This document shows positions 27,997 to 37,351 of a DNA stretch of 64,000 nt, in pieces; positions within the stretch are counted from its first letter, which is position 1, and every line of letters starts with the position of its first letter. This stretch comes from an uncultured bacterium (GTDB lineage Bacteria > Cyanobacteriota > Vampirovibrionia > Gastranaerophilales > Gastranaerophilaceae), in contig CAJMSH010000002.1 in the NCBI GenBank assembly GCA_905216055.1, forward strand, positions 194,357 through 258,356, given 5' to 3'. The notes below the pieces were generated by a model. It saw only the letters and a list, made by a program, of their open reading frames with translations, searched no databases and was not told where the DNA came from. The position numbers and the translations under genes are program-made.

Positions 27997-28508
27997 TATT
28001 CAATCAATCCTTCAATATTGTTTATTGTAATTTTGCGTTCTTTAATATTTACATCAGTGACAATTGCCTTAACAAACGGAATTAATACAATATTTTTGGA
28101 ATTTGTTTTAACTGATAACAAATCACTCGCCCCATTATTGGAAACCCCAACAACAAAGCCTTGCTTCACACCGTTTTGATCAAAAACTTCAAGGCTCACA
28201 AGCTCATCAATTAAAAATTCATCTTCCTCTAAAGCCTCTCTTATAGTTGATTCCTCTACATATAAAAAAGCACCTTTATATTCCATCAATTCATTTATTG
28301 AATTAATTTCCTTAAATTTCACTAGGGCAAAATTTTTGTGTAGCCTTGTACTTTGAATATTTAAAGGCAAATAATCGTGATCTTTTTTAATAAAAACTTT
28401 ATCAAGTGAGCAGAAAAAATCTGCCTGATTTTTAGTAAAACCGACTTTAGCTTCGCCTTTTATACCGTGAAAATTCAAAATTTTACCGACTGATACAAAC
28501 TTTGTCAT
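27996..28508 (-). CDS. rimM: Ribosome maturation factor RimM
   Basis: Assembly factor for the 30S head that binds ribosomal protein S19. The 170 residues show the N-terminal RimM beta-barrel (VGKILNFHGIKGEAKV) and a C-terminal PRC-barrel (LIDELVSLEVFDQNGVKQGFV ... VLIPFVKAIVTDVNI). The rpsP and KH genes that often precede it are replaced here by the RGG/zinc-ribbon gene, whose stop is 5 bp before the RimM start. Confidence 0.95.
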   Translation of the reverse strand: MTKFVSVGKILNFHGIKGEAKVGFTKNQADFFCSLDKVFIKKDHDYLPLNIQSTRLHKNFALVKFKEINSINELMEYKGAFLYVEESTIREALEEDEFLIDELVSLEVFDQNGVKQGFVVGVSNNGASDLLSVKTNSKNIVLIPFVKAIVTDVNIKERKITINNIEGLIE

Positions 28509-28513
28509 AAATC

Positions 28514-29566
28514 CTAATCCGAAGTTTCTTCAACCTTTTTTGGTTTTCTTCCTCTTTTAGGTTTAGCAGGTTCTTCAGCAGGTTTTGCATCTTCTGACTT
28601 TTTATCTTCTTCAACAACCGGAGCTTTTTCTTCTTTGTCAGCTTGTTTAGCTTTTTCAGCTTCTTCTTTTTGCTTTTTAAATTCTTCCGGCAAATCAGGT
28701 CTATCTTGATTCCATCTTGCTAATCCCATTTGAGAGCGGATTAAGCCGATACCAACATGGACTCTCCATTCATCCATTTTTAATTGAGCTGCAATAATTT
28801 TGTGGCAACCAATCGGAGGTAAAGGTAAAAGTGGTTCATATAAATTCTTTATTGCAAAAAGTTGATCCGGAGAAATTGCCAATTTACGTTTAGGGAACGG
28901 CAATTTCGGAAGCATCATTTTTTGTCTTACAAGATTTATACCAAAGAAAACTTTTCTTGGTTCCAAACCGATTTTTTCACCGATTACTTCGTGACAATCA
29001 GGGTTTGGCAAAGGAAGCATAGCTTTATAAAGCTTTTCAATTTGTTCTAATTGCTCCTTACTTACCAAAAGTTGTTTTGGTGCTTTTTTCTGTGGACGTT
29101 TATTAAAGTTATTTCTGTTATTAAATCCACCGCCTTGAGGGCGTCTGTTGTTGTTAAATCCCGGTCTTTGGCTTCTGTTATTGTTATAACCGCCTTGACC
29201 TCTGTTATTATAACCTGAGCGATTATAACCGCCTTGATTTCTGTTATAACTTGGTCGGTTATTGTTGTAATTATTTCTGCTATAACCGCCTTGATTGTTA
29301 TAAGGTCTTGGATTTCTGTTATATCTTTGCGGTTCAGGATCTCCGCCTGCGCTATAGTATCGTGGAGCTTCTTCTGTTCCACCTGCGCTGTAACCGTTTA
29401 AAGGTTGTTCTTTAGCAGGAGTTGAAGCCTGACTTATTGTTTCATCAGTTGATGAATGTGACAACATCATTTTTTTATCCGGATACAAACAATCTGGACA
29501 AATAACTCTTTTGGGGTTTTTAGTTTCAAATTCACGACCGCATTTGATACACTTGTTTACATACAT
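28514..29566 (-). CDS. Zinc-ribbon protein with RGG/Asn-rich linker and duplicated C-terminal domain
   Basis: 350 residues, no family recognised. A zinc ribbon has Cys6, Cys9, Cys23 and Cys26. Residues about 80-158 are Arg/Gly/Asn/Tyr-rich with many GGY and RGG-like units, as in RNA-binding disordered regions. Two copies of a domain of about 55 residues follow without gaps (about 168-220 and 231-283), each with QLxxIxxLY, LPLPxxxCH and GIxLxRxxM. The tail is Lys/Glu/Ala-rich and ends in an AT-hook-like KPKRGRKPKK. Position next to rimM-trmD suggests an RNA- or ribosome-related role; this is inference. Confidence 0.85.
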   Translation of the reverse strand: MYVNKCIKCGREFETKNPKRVICPDCLYPDKKMMLSHSSTDETISQASTPAKEQPLNGYSAGGTEEAPRYYSAGGDPEPQRYNRNPRPYNNQGGYSRNNYNNNRPSYNRNQGGYNRSGYNNRGQGGYNNNRSQRPGFNNNRRPQGGGFNNRNNFNKRPQKKAPKQLLVSKEQLEQIEKLYKAMLPLPNPDCHEVIGEKIGLEPRKVFFGINLVRQKMMLPKLPFPKRKLAISPDQLFAIKNLYEPLLPLPPIGCHKIIAAQLKMDEWRVHVGIGLIRSQMGLARWNQDRPDLPEEFKKQKEEAEKAKQADKEEKAPVVEEDKKSEDAKPAEEPAKPKRGRKPKKVEETSD

Positions 29567-29712
29567 AATGAAAGCCTCTTAATTAAAAAAATAATAACGT
29601 AATTCCGGGTTAATAAAGTAAAAAATTTCTCCTCAGTAAAAATATATATTTTCTAACTCTATATCAATGTTTACATTATAACATGCTTTATAATTTTTTG
29701 CAACATGCCAAC

Positions 29713-30150
29713 TTATTTTTCAAGCCAAAATGTAACAGGACCATCGTTGACAAGCTCTACATCCATCATTGCGCGAAATTTTCCTGTTTCGACTTTTATG
29801 TTTTGTTCTTTCAGATATTTAATAAAATATTCATATAAGTCAACAGCATCTTGTGGAGAAGCAGCTTTATCAAAAGATGGGCGGGTACCTTTTTTACAAT
29901 CACCGCATAGCGTAAATTGAGAAACTACAAGGAGTTCGCCATTTACATCTTTTACGGATAAATTCATTTTTTCATTTTCATCTTCAAATATACGCAGTTT
30001 CAAAATTTTATCAGCCAATTTTTCTGCATTAACTTTTTCATCTTCCTTTTCCACACCGAGAAAAATAAGAATTCCTTTGTTTATAGACGAATATAATTTT
30101 CCTGAAATACTTACAGATGCTCTTTTTACTCTTTGAATTAATGCTTTCAA
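29713..30150 (-). CDS. dtd: D-aminoacyl-tRNA deacylase
   Basis: Removes D-amino acids (and Gly from tRNA-Ala) from mischarged tRNA. The 145 residues show the DTD pattern MKALIQRVKRASVSI, LVVSQFTLCGDCKKGTRPSF and the C-terminal VELVNDGPVTFWLE. The start is TTG 30150, 5 bases after the rlmN stop, so the two are cotranscribed. Confidence 0.95.
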   Translation of the reverse strand: MKALIQRVKRASVSISGKLYSSINKGILIFLGVEKEDEKVNAEKLADKILKLRIFEDENEKMNLSVKDVNGELLVVSQFTLCGDCKKGTRPSFDKAASPQDAVDLYEYFIKYLKEQNIKVETGKFRAMMDVELVNDGPVTFWLEK

Positions 30151-30155
30151 TTTTG

Positions 30156-31175
30156 TTAATTAACCTTTCCTCTTAATTGTCCGCAAGCCGCATCAATATC
30201 AGCTCCGCGTTCCAATCTTACAGTAACCTTTTTACCTGATTGTTCCAAAAGTGATTTAAAACGCATTATTGAATTACCTGAAGGCTTTTTATAATCATTT
30301 TTCTCTGTCGGATTATATGGAATTAAATTTATATTACATTTCAAATCGTGCAAATACGCAACCAATTCTTTTGCACTTTGCAACGTATCATTCAAATCTT
30401 TTATCAAAAGATATTCAATTGTAATTCTTCTTCCTGTCTTTTCAATATATCTTTTCAAAACCTTTTTAAGTTCAGCCATAGGATATTTATTTTCAATAGG
30501 CATTAATTGTTTTCTGATTTCATGGTTTGGCGCATGCAAAGAAATTGCAAGAGTTGATTGCATATCCTCATTTGCAAGTCTTTCAATTCCGGGGATTATT
30601 CCGGATGTAGATACTGTCAATCGTCTTGCACCTATTTGAAAATTTTCATTAAATATTTCCATAGCCTTTAAGACATTATCAAGATTTAAAAGCGGCTCGC
30701 CTTGCCCCATAAAAACAACATTGGTAACCTTCAATCCTGTATCACGTTGAATCATCAACACTTGTTCAATAATTTCTTTATAAGTTAAATTTCTTATAAA
30801 ACCGCGCTTTCCTGTTGCGCAAAAAGAACAATTAACGGCACAACCAACCTGAGAGCTTACACAAGCCGTTAAATTTGCACGATTATCAAAACGCATCAAT
30901 ACAGTTTCAACACACTCTCCATCAGGGTATTCAAGAAGATATTTCAACGTTCCGTCACTGCTTTCTTGCTTAACCTTTATTTTTGTATCCGTAACAGTTG
31001 CTACTTTTTTTAATTCTTCCCTGAATTTTACGGATAAATCAGTCATTTCATCAATACTTTTAACCGATTTTAAATAAATCCAATTATGAATTTGACGCGC
31101 TCTGAACTTTGAAGCTTTTAATTCGTCTGTAATTTTTTCTATTTCTTGTAAATTTAAACCTGATAAAGTAATCAT
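30156..31175 (-). CDS. rlmN: Dual-specificity RNA (adenine-C2)-methyltransferase RlmN
   Basis: Radical SAM enzyme that methylates A2503 of 23S rRNA and A37 of some tRNAs. The 339 residues include the N-terminal helical domain (ASKFRARQIHNWIY), the cluster motif CSFCATGKRGF in GCAVNCSFC, VVFMGQGEPL, STSGIIPGI and the C-terminal catalytic Cys in DIDAACGQLRG. Works with the anaerobe-style [4Fe-4S] chemistry of this window. Confidence 0.97.
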   Translation of the reverse strand: MITLSGLNLQEIEKITDELKASKFRARQIHNWIYLKSVKSIDEMTDLSVKFREELKKVATVTDTKIKVKQESSDGTLKYLLEYPDGECVETVLMRFDNRANLTACVSSQVGCAVNCSFCATGKRGFIRNLTYKEIIEQVLMIQRDTGLKVTNVVFMGQGEPLLNLDNVLKAMEIFNENFQIGARRLTVSTSGIIPGIERLANEDMQSTLAISLHAPNHEIRKQLMPIENKYPMAELKKVLKRYIEKTGRRITIEYLLIKDLNDTLQSAKELVAYLHDLKCNINLIPYNPTEKNDYKKPSGNSIMRFKSLLEQSGKKVTVRLERGADIDAACGQLRGKVN

Positions 31176-31214
31176 AATCTTTTTAACTTAAACTTTCTCC
31201 TGACGCAAAGATTT

Positions 31215-31895
31215 TTAATTCTTTGAAACAGGTATTTTTTGTTTATAATAATCTATTATTTCAACCATTGCATGAAGCATCATAGCAACAGGTTCAGCAA
31301 GTTTTCGCCACTCATAATATCCGCAGGATTTCGGCAAAATGCTCAAAGGATTGTCAGGGAAATCCCTGCATATTTGAGGACGATTTTCATAATCCGAACA
31401 TCTTTTGCAATCATTTAGTTTTGGACAATGATAAAAATAAACTTCTTCATCTACACTACTATCCAAAAGCTCAATATATTGAGGATAAACTTTTCTTGCT
31501 TCTTCCTTTGACTTATAAGGGACAAATATTCCTGTAAATTGTGTTGCAAATTTATCACCATTTTTTGCTCTTTTCGTTAATTCATCATAAGAAAATTCAG
31601 AACAAGCCAAATTACAGCAAGTAGCGCAACCATTGCAGGAATAATTTTCTCTCAATTTCAATATTTCATTCCATTTTCGATAAATTTCATGAGAAATATC
31701 TTTTTCAAACATATCTAAAACGGCATACTGCCATTTTTGCCCTTCGGAACCTTTTTCATAACTGTCAAAAATATCCCCCTCAATCCCTTCAGGTTTTATT
31801 TTATCAACACGATCTTTTATAGCATCTGAAGATTTGAGAAAAATTTCTCGATACATCTGCTTCATATTATTAACAGTATCTTTTAAGCTATCCAT
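31215..31895 (-). CDS. YkgJ-type cysteine-cluster protein (paralogue)
   Basis: 226 residues. A helical N-terminal extension of about 95 residues precedes a Cys-rich core: CNGCATCCNLAC, then CPKLNDCKRC and ICRDFPDNPLS. The core shares FVPYKSKEEARKV with the paralogue at 25 kb. Metal chelation is the family proposal, not shown. It lies 39 bp upstream of rlmN on the same strand and may share its transcript. Confidence 0.8.
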   Translation of the reverse strand: MDSLKDTVNNMKQMYREIFLKSSDAIKDRVDKIKPEGIEGDIFDSYEKGSEGQKWQYAVLDMFEKDISHEIYRKWNEILKLRENYSCNGCATCCNLACSEFSYDELTKRAKNGDKFATQFTGIFVPYKSKEEARKVYPQYIELLDSSVDEEVYFYHCPKLNDCKRCSDYENRPQICRDFPDNPLSILPKSCGYYEWRKLAEPVAMMLHAMVEIIDYYKQKIPVSKN

Positions 31896-32000
31896 AGCTA
31901 TATGATATCATAAATTTTTAAGGATTGTAAAAATTTTCCATAAAATATAAAAAAATTTTATTTTTCAATTTAAAATGTGTATGCGAAAAGGAGATTTTTT

Positions 32001-32717
32001 ATGAAAATTTCTGCAATCGGTCCTCATACATATTTTAATGGCTCTGAACAAAATTATAAAGATACAATAAAAGAGAAATCCAATACAACTCTTAAACTTG
32101 CAATAGGAACAGCTATTGCAGGCGCAGGGCTGCTTGCTGCATATTATATAACGAAAAAACCGCCTAAAATTAATCAAAAAAATACAACATCTAAAACTTT
32201 ACAAGAAACAACGAACAATATAAAAGAATCTGCTCAAAATCTACAAGAAAAAGCAGACGACATAAAAGAATCTACCCAAACAATTCTTAAGGAAAATGGT
32301 CAAAAAATTATAAAAAAATATTTCTATGACGGAGCAACTGAAAAAATAGAAAAATCATTCTATGATAAACACGGCAAAAAAATAAAAAAACAACAAGTAA
32401 TAACAGAGCTTATATATACCTCAAAAATCCCAACTGGTTATAAAAAGACTATAACAAACTTTAAAGATAATAAGCAAACAACACAACGTGTTACTTATTT
32501 AAGTTTGGACGAAAAACCGAAAAAAACAATCTCTAACAATAAAACAGTAGATTACTTCTATGATTTAGACGAACCAAACAAAATAATTGGACACGCTTTC
32601 TCTACAGGTGATAAAAAACTTATTTTACAACTTGAAAAAGATAAAAATTTCAAAAAAGAATTTTCTAACCTTGAAAATATTCATAAATGGATTAATACCA
32701 ACTATGAAAATTTATAA
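32001..32717 (+). CDS. Small membrane-anchored protein with a coiled coil, unknown function
   Basis: 238 residues from ATG 32001, preceded by AAAAGGAGA. The N terminus is MKISAIGPHTYFNG, whose first six residues match those of the ADP-ribosyltransferase-like gene at 51 kb. A membrane segment lies near 31-51 (LAIGTAIAGAGLLAAYYI), then a coiled coil (about 65-100) and a Lys-rich domain with Tyr/Phe strands (KYFYDGATEKIEKSFYDKHGKKI). No family recognised. An earlier TAT/ATG start at 31977 lacks a binding site. Confidence 0.7.
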   Translation: MKISAIGPHTYFNGSEQNYKDTIKEKSNTTLKLAIGTAIAGAGLLAAYYITKKPPKINQKNTTSKTLQETTNNIKESAQNLQEKADDIKESTQTILKENGQKIIKKYFYDGATEKIEKSFYDKHGKKIKKQQVITELIYTSKIPTGYKKTITNFKDNKQTTQRVTYLSLDEKPKKTISNNKTVDYFYDLDEPNKIIGHAFSTGDKKLILQLEKDKNFKKEFSNLENIHKWINTNYENL

Positions 32718-32730
32718 ATTTTCGAATATT

Positions 32731-33735
32731 CTATGAAATATCCCATCTTCCGCAAGTTCCGCCCCAACGAGCGATAATATTACCTTTGATATCTTTAATT
32801 TTATCAACGTGGTGAATATCTTCTCCGCCTTCAACAATTGTAATAACTTCACAATTGTTTGAGCAACCTGTACAATCACAAGTTATAGAATGGAAGTTCA
32901 TCTCACCAACTTCCCAACCTTTGAAAGTTGTATGAGCATCTGTATATTGATGATTTTCCATTGCAAGCAATGCAGCACCAATTGCACCCATTGTCTGATG
33001 ATGATCAGGAACAACAACTTTATGACCTAAAGCTTCTTCAAAAGCTTTTACCATACCTGAATTTGTTGCAACACCGCCTTGGAAAGAGAATACAGGCAAG
33101 AGTTCTTTACCTAAAGCAAGGTTAGCAAGGTAATTACGAACAAGAGCCTGACAAAGTCCGTATAACAAATCTTCAACAGGATATCCAAGCTGTTGTTTGT
33201 GAATCAAGTCACTTTCAGCAAATACACCGCAACGACCTGCAATACGAGCAGGGTTTTCTGACTTTAACGCAGTATCACCAAATTCTTCGATAGGAACATT
33301 CAATCTTTGAGCCTGATGGTCAAGAAAACTTCCTGTACCAGCAGCACATACAGTGTTCATTGCAAAATCAGTAACAATACCATCTCTTAAAATAATAATT
33401 TTACTATCTTGACCTCCAATTTCAAGAATAGTCTGCACACCCGGGACATTAATACTTGCAGCAACAGCATGCGCTGTAATTTCATTTTTAATAATATCAG
33501 CACCAACTAAAGCCCCAGCCAAGTTACGACCTGAACCTGTTGTGCCAACCCCCATTACATCATAATCTGTAAGCTTTTTAGCATAAAGCTCATTCAAACC
33601 TTTTTGAACTGCCATAACAGGCTTACCGGCAGTTCTAAGCATGTAACTGTCTACATATTTACCTTTTTCATCAACTAATGCTAATTTTGTTGTTACCGAA
33701 CCAACATCTATCCCTAAGTATACTGTTAAACTCAT
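32731..33735 (-). CDS. BadF/BadG-type 2-hydroxyacyl-CoA dehydratase activase
   Basis: ATP-hydrolysing [4Fe-4S] activator that feeds an electron to 2-hydroxyacyl-CoA dehydratases. The 334 residues have the ASKHA fold: GIDVGSVTTKLALVD, ILEIGGQDSKIIILRDG, the cluster Cys in NTVCAAGTGSFLDHQAQRL and AGRCGVFAESD, and SFQGGVATNSGMV. The C-terminal tail adds CDCTGCSNNC, not part of the classical HgdC. No dehydratase subunit gene is nearby, so its partner is elsewhere. It is an oxygen-sensitive system, consistent with anaerobic life. Confidence 0.9.
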   Translation of the reverse strand: MSLTVYLGIDVGSVTTKLALVDEKGKYVDSYMLRTAGKPVMAVQKGLNELYAKKLTDYDVMGVGTTGSGRNLAGALVGADIIKNEITAHAVAASINVPGVQTILEIGGQDSKIIILRDGIVTDFAMNTVCAAGTGSFLDHQAQRLNVPIEEFGDTALKSENPARIAGRCGVFAESDLIHKQQLGYPVEDLLYGLCQALVRNYLANLALGKELLPVFSFQGGVATNSGMVKAFEEALGHKVVVPDHHQTMGAIGAALLAMENHQYTDAHTTFKGWEVGEMNFHSITCDCTGCSNNCEVITIVEGGEDIHHVDKIKDIKGNIIARWGGTCGRWDIS

Positions 33736-33830
33736 ACATTTCCCTCTATCTATATTGAATATAACTTTATACTAACACAAAAAAAAATAAAAACTACGTT
33801 ATTTTTACTGATTTATTAAAACATATAACA

Positions 33831-33864
33831 AAAACGGCCACCCATTTTCAAGAGTGGCCGTTTT
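33831..33864 (-). terminator. Intrinsic terminator of hppA
   Basis: 11-bp stem AAAACGGCCAC / GTGGCCGTTTT with a 12-base loop, lying just past the hppA stop on the minus strand and before the activase gene. Confidence 0.88.
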
Positions 33865-33888
33865 TAATTTTTGAGTTTATCCTCAATA

Positions 33889-36318
33889 CTATTTAGCAGA
33901 TTTTGAAGGAATTCTCATTGCATAGAATGAACGAACAACAAATACTAATGCAACGATTAAGAATACCCATCCTGCAATAGGTGCAATACTTCTAAAGTTT
34001 TCAGAAATTGCAATTTCCATAGCTAATAAACCGAACAATGTTGTAAATTTGATAATCGGGTTCATAGCAACTGAAGAAGTATCTTTGAAAGGATCACCAA
34101 CAGTATCACCAACAACTGTTGCTTCATGAAGCGGAGTACCTTTTTCTGCTAAGTCAACTTCAACAATTTTCTTAGCGTTATCCCAACATCCGCCTGCGTT
34201 TGCCATAAACACAGCTTGGAACAAACCGAATACGGCAATTGCAATCAAGTAGCTTACAAAGAATGCAACAGGAGCTGATGTTAAACAATTTGGAGCTGAC
34301 AAGCAAGCAAATGCAAGAGCAAATGCGAACAATGCGATAAAGATATTAATCATACCTTTTTGAGCATATTGAGTACAAATTTTTACAACTTCTTTTGAAT
34401 TTGCAACATTTGCGCTCTTAGAATCAGCATCACCAAGTTTAATGTTATCTTTGATATATTCAGTTGCAGAATAAGCACCTGTTGTTACAGCCTGCATAGA
34501 AGCACCTGAGAACCAGTAGATAACCGCACCACCTGATAAGAAACCAAGTAATGTATATGGGTTTAATACGTTCAAAATCATTTCAGGATCAATACCTAAA
34601 GTTGTTTTGATAACCAAAATCAATGAGAAAATCATTGTAGTAGCACCAACAACAGCTGTACCGATTAATACAGGTTTTGAAGTTGCTTTGAATGTGTTAC
34701 CTGCGCCGTCATTTTCTTCTAAGTATTTTTTAGCGTTATCAAAATCAGGTTTGAAACCGAATTCTTTTTCAATTTCTTCGCCAACATTTGGAATATCTTC
34801 GATTAAAGATAATTCATAAACTGATTGAGCGTTATCTGTTACAGGTCCATAAGAGTCAACTGCAATTGTTACTGGCCCCATACCTAAGAAACCGAATGCT
34901 ACAAGTCCGAATGCAAATACAGACGGATAGATCATTACAGCTTCAGGAATATGAATTGATGCAACATAAGCAAGTCCCATCAATAATACAATTACCATAC
35001 CAATCCAAAATGCTGAGAAATTACCTGCTACAATACCTGAAAGAATTGTCAAAGAAGCACCGCCTTCGCGTGATGCAGTAACAACTTCTTCGGTATGTTT
35101 AGCTTTAGGAGAAGTAAATATTTTGGTAAATTCAGGAATCAAAGCTGCGCCTAAAGTACCGCAAGAAATGATTGTAGATAATACTAACCATAATTTACCG
35201 CCCATATCAGCTAATAACCAGTGGCTTACGCCAAAAGTCATAGCGATTGAAAGAATTGAAGTTAACCAAACAAGGTTAGTTAACGGTTTTTCAAAGTCAA
35301 ATTTATCTGTTTTAGCAGCATAGAATTTGTCAACTATACCGTTAATCCAGTATGCAACAACTGATGTTACAATCATCAAGAATCTCATTACGAAAATCCA
35401 AGTCAATAATTGAACCTGATTAGCTTCACCAACAACAGCTAAAAGAATAAATGAAACAAGAGCAACACCTGTTACACCGTAAGTTTCAAAACCATCAGCT
35501 GTAGGCCCTACAGAATCACCGGCGTTATCACCTGTACAATCGGCAATTACACCAGGGTTTCTAGGGTCGTCTTCTTTAATACCGAATTGAATTTTCATCA
35601 AGTCAGAACCGATATCGGCAATTTTTGTAAAAATACCACCTGCAACACGAAGAGCAGAAGCACCTAAAGATTCACCGATTGCAAAACCAATAAAGCAAGC
35701 ACCTGCGATATCGCCAGGAACGAATAACAAAATTGTCAACATCAAAATAAGTTCAACAGATACAAGGCAAACACCAATTGACATACCTGCTTTTAAAGGA
35801 ATATTTAAAATATTCAAAGGGTTTCCTTTTAAAGAAACAAAAGCAGTTCTTGCATTTGCCAAAGTGTTCATTCTGATACCGAACCAAGCAACTGCATAAG
35901 AACCTAAAATACCGATTACAGACCATGCCAAAATAATTAAAACATTTTTCAAAGGCATATTCTGCAAGTAACCGAAGTAAAAAGCGATACATAAACCGAT
36001 TAATACTTCCAAAACAAGTAAAAATTTACCTTGTTGAATCAAGTAAGTTTTACAAGTTTCAAAAATTGTATTACCCACTTCAGCCATAGCTTTGTGAACA
36101 TCCAATTTTTTAATTCTGAAAAATTCAATAAATCCAAATATCAAACCTACAACAGAAATTGCAATTCCGATTAACAAATAGTTAAAGAAACTGCCATTCA
36201 CGTCTCTGATACTTGGAACAACCAAATCTGCTTCGCTTGCAAGAACAGGCGAAACACCCATTAGCAATGTAGCAAAAAGAGCCATCAATGCTTTTGGAGA
36301 AGTCAACTTTTTAATCAT
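33889..36318 (-). CDS. hppA: Membrane-bound proton-pumping pyrophosphatase, divergent type
   Basis: Uses pyrophosphate hydrolysis to pump H+ (or Na+) across the inner membrane. The 809 residues, with about 16 membrane segments, are longer than many bacterial forms. The pyrophosphate site is recognisable but altered: [21 protein letters not shown] instead of the usual [33 protein letters not shown] carries Lys at the position that in known V-PPases marks K+ independence. This resembles the divergent Na+-regulated H+-PPase group, which I infer rather than show. A hydrophobic N-terminal segment ends in VLA, possibly a signal peptide. Confidence 0.93.
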   Translation of the reverse strand: [809 protein letters not shown]

Positions 36319-36456
36319 AATCTCTCCTTCACTAAAAATAAGTTGTCCTACTACTAATAATTAATAGTAATATTATAAAACAAATTTAAATATTTACAAT
36401 AATGTAAAGAAAAAAACATCTAATACTTCTTTAAAATAATATAGAGTTTTTCCAAA

Positions 36457-37350
36457 TTAATACAAATAAACATCTTCCAACAGCTTAATTTCAAATTCGC
36501 TACCTGCAGGAATTGAAATTCGAGCGCCTTTAGACCAGATTGCAAACAATGGAGAGCCTACAAAATTTACTGCATAAACTAAAATTCCGGTAATTGTCGG
36601 AATAGGAGAAACAATTACACCAACAGGGTTATCAGCAAGTTTTGACGATGTTCTGCGTGTTTTTTTGTAGAAGTTTTCACCTTTATCAATTTGATTTGCA
36701 ACACCTTTCCAGTAACTGCGCTTGCCCTTCATATTATTAAAAAATATTTTTTTCATATTAGCTTTTGTAATTTTCCCATGGACAGATCTTGTTTGACCAT
36801 TTACGGTAATACTATCCACCATAAGTACGACAAGTCCGCCATTCCCGCTCATTTGAGGTTGGTGAGAATCTTCTACTACTGCAGTAAATTTTGTCCCAAC
36901 AGGAACTGTTATATATCTTTGCGTAACAGGTCTGATAGATGTAAATGATACCTTTGCACCTTCTTTTAAGTAATCAGAAATTACAGAATTTGATTTAACC
37001 CTGAATTTTGTACCTTTTTTAATTCTTATTGCAGTTGATTTATCATATTTATAATCATTTTGGAAATTTTTAACTCTTATTTGCGGCTTAGCTTCTTGTT
37101 GGGCAGGCAATGTCTTAGGCGGAGCACTCGTCTGAGATTGAGTTGCTTTTACAGGTTGAGATGTCTGCACAGATTGAGAAGGAGAAGTTTTAGGCAAACT
37201 TGGGAGAGTTTGTTCAAGTTTTGACGGGTCATAAGTTCTTCTTATTTCATCGTCAACAGAAGTATCCAATTCAAAAGCAAAAATCGGCATTGCACTAATT
37301 AAAAGTGCAAATACCGAACTTATAAATTTTTGCAAAAAATTCAACTTCAT
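36457..37350 (-). CDS. Secreted Pro/Gln-rich protein, unknown function
   Basis: 297 residues. A signal peptide (KFISSVFALLISAMPIFAF) is followed by a low-complexity Ser/Pro/Gln/Thr stretch (about 45-90) and a domain with repeated strand patterns, two of them alike: RIKKGTKFRVKSNSVISDYL and ITVPVGTKFTAVVEDSH. A similar strand near the end reads ISIPAGSEFEIKLLEDV. Such repeats resemble the small beta-barrel domains of envelope proteins. It directly follows the gltA stop on the same strand, so it is downstream in that transcript. Confidence 0.72.
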   Translation of the reverse strand: MKLNFLQKFISSVFALLISAMPIFAFELDTSVDDEIRRTYDPSKLEQTLPSLPKTSPSQSVQTSQPVKATQSQTSAPPKTLPAQQEAKPQIRVKNFQNDYKYDKSTAIRIKKGTKFRVKSNSVISDYLKEGAKVSFTSIRPVTQRYITVPVGTKFTAVVEDSHQPQMSGNGGLVVLMVDSITVNGQTRSVHGKITKANMKKIFFNNMKGKRSYWKGVANQIDKGENFYKKTRRTSSKLADNPVGVIVSPIPTITGILVYAVNFVGSPLFAIWSKGARISIPAGSEFEIKLLEDVYLY

Positions 37351-37351
37351 T

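Noticed and set aside
29062..29382. 106-codon minus-strand Ile/Thr-rich frame
   Set aside because: It is the alternate frame of the RGG/N-rich linker of the zinc-ribbon gene, without a start signal.
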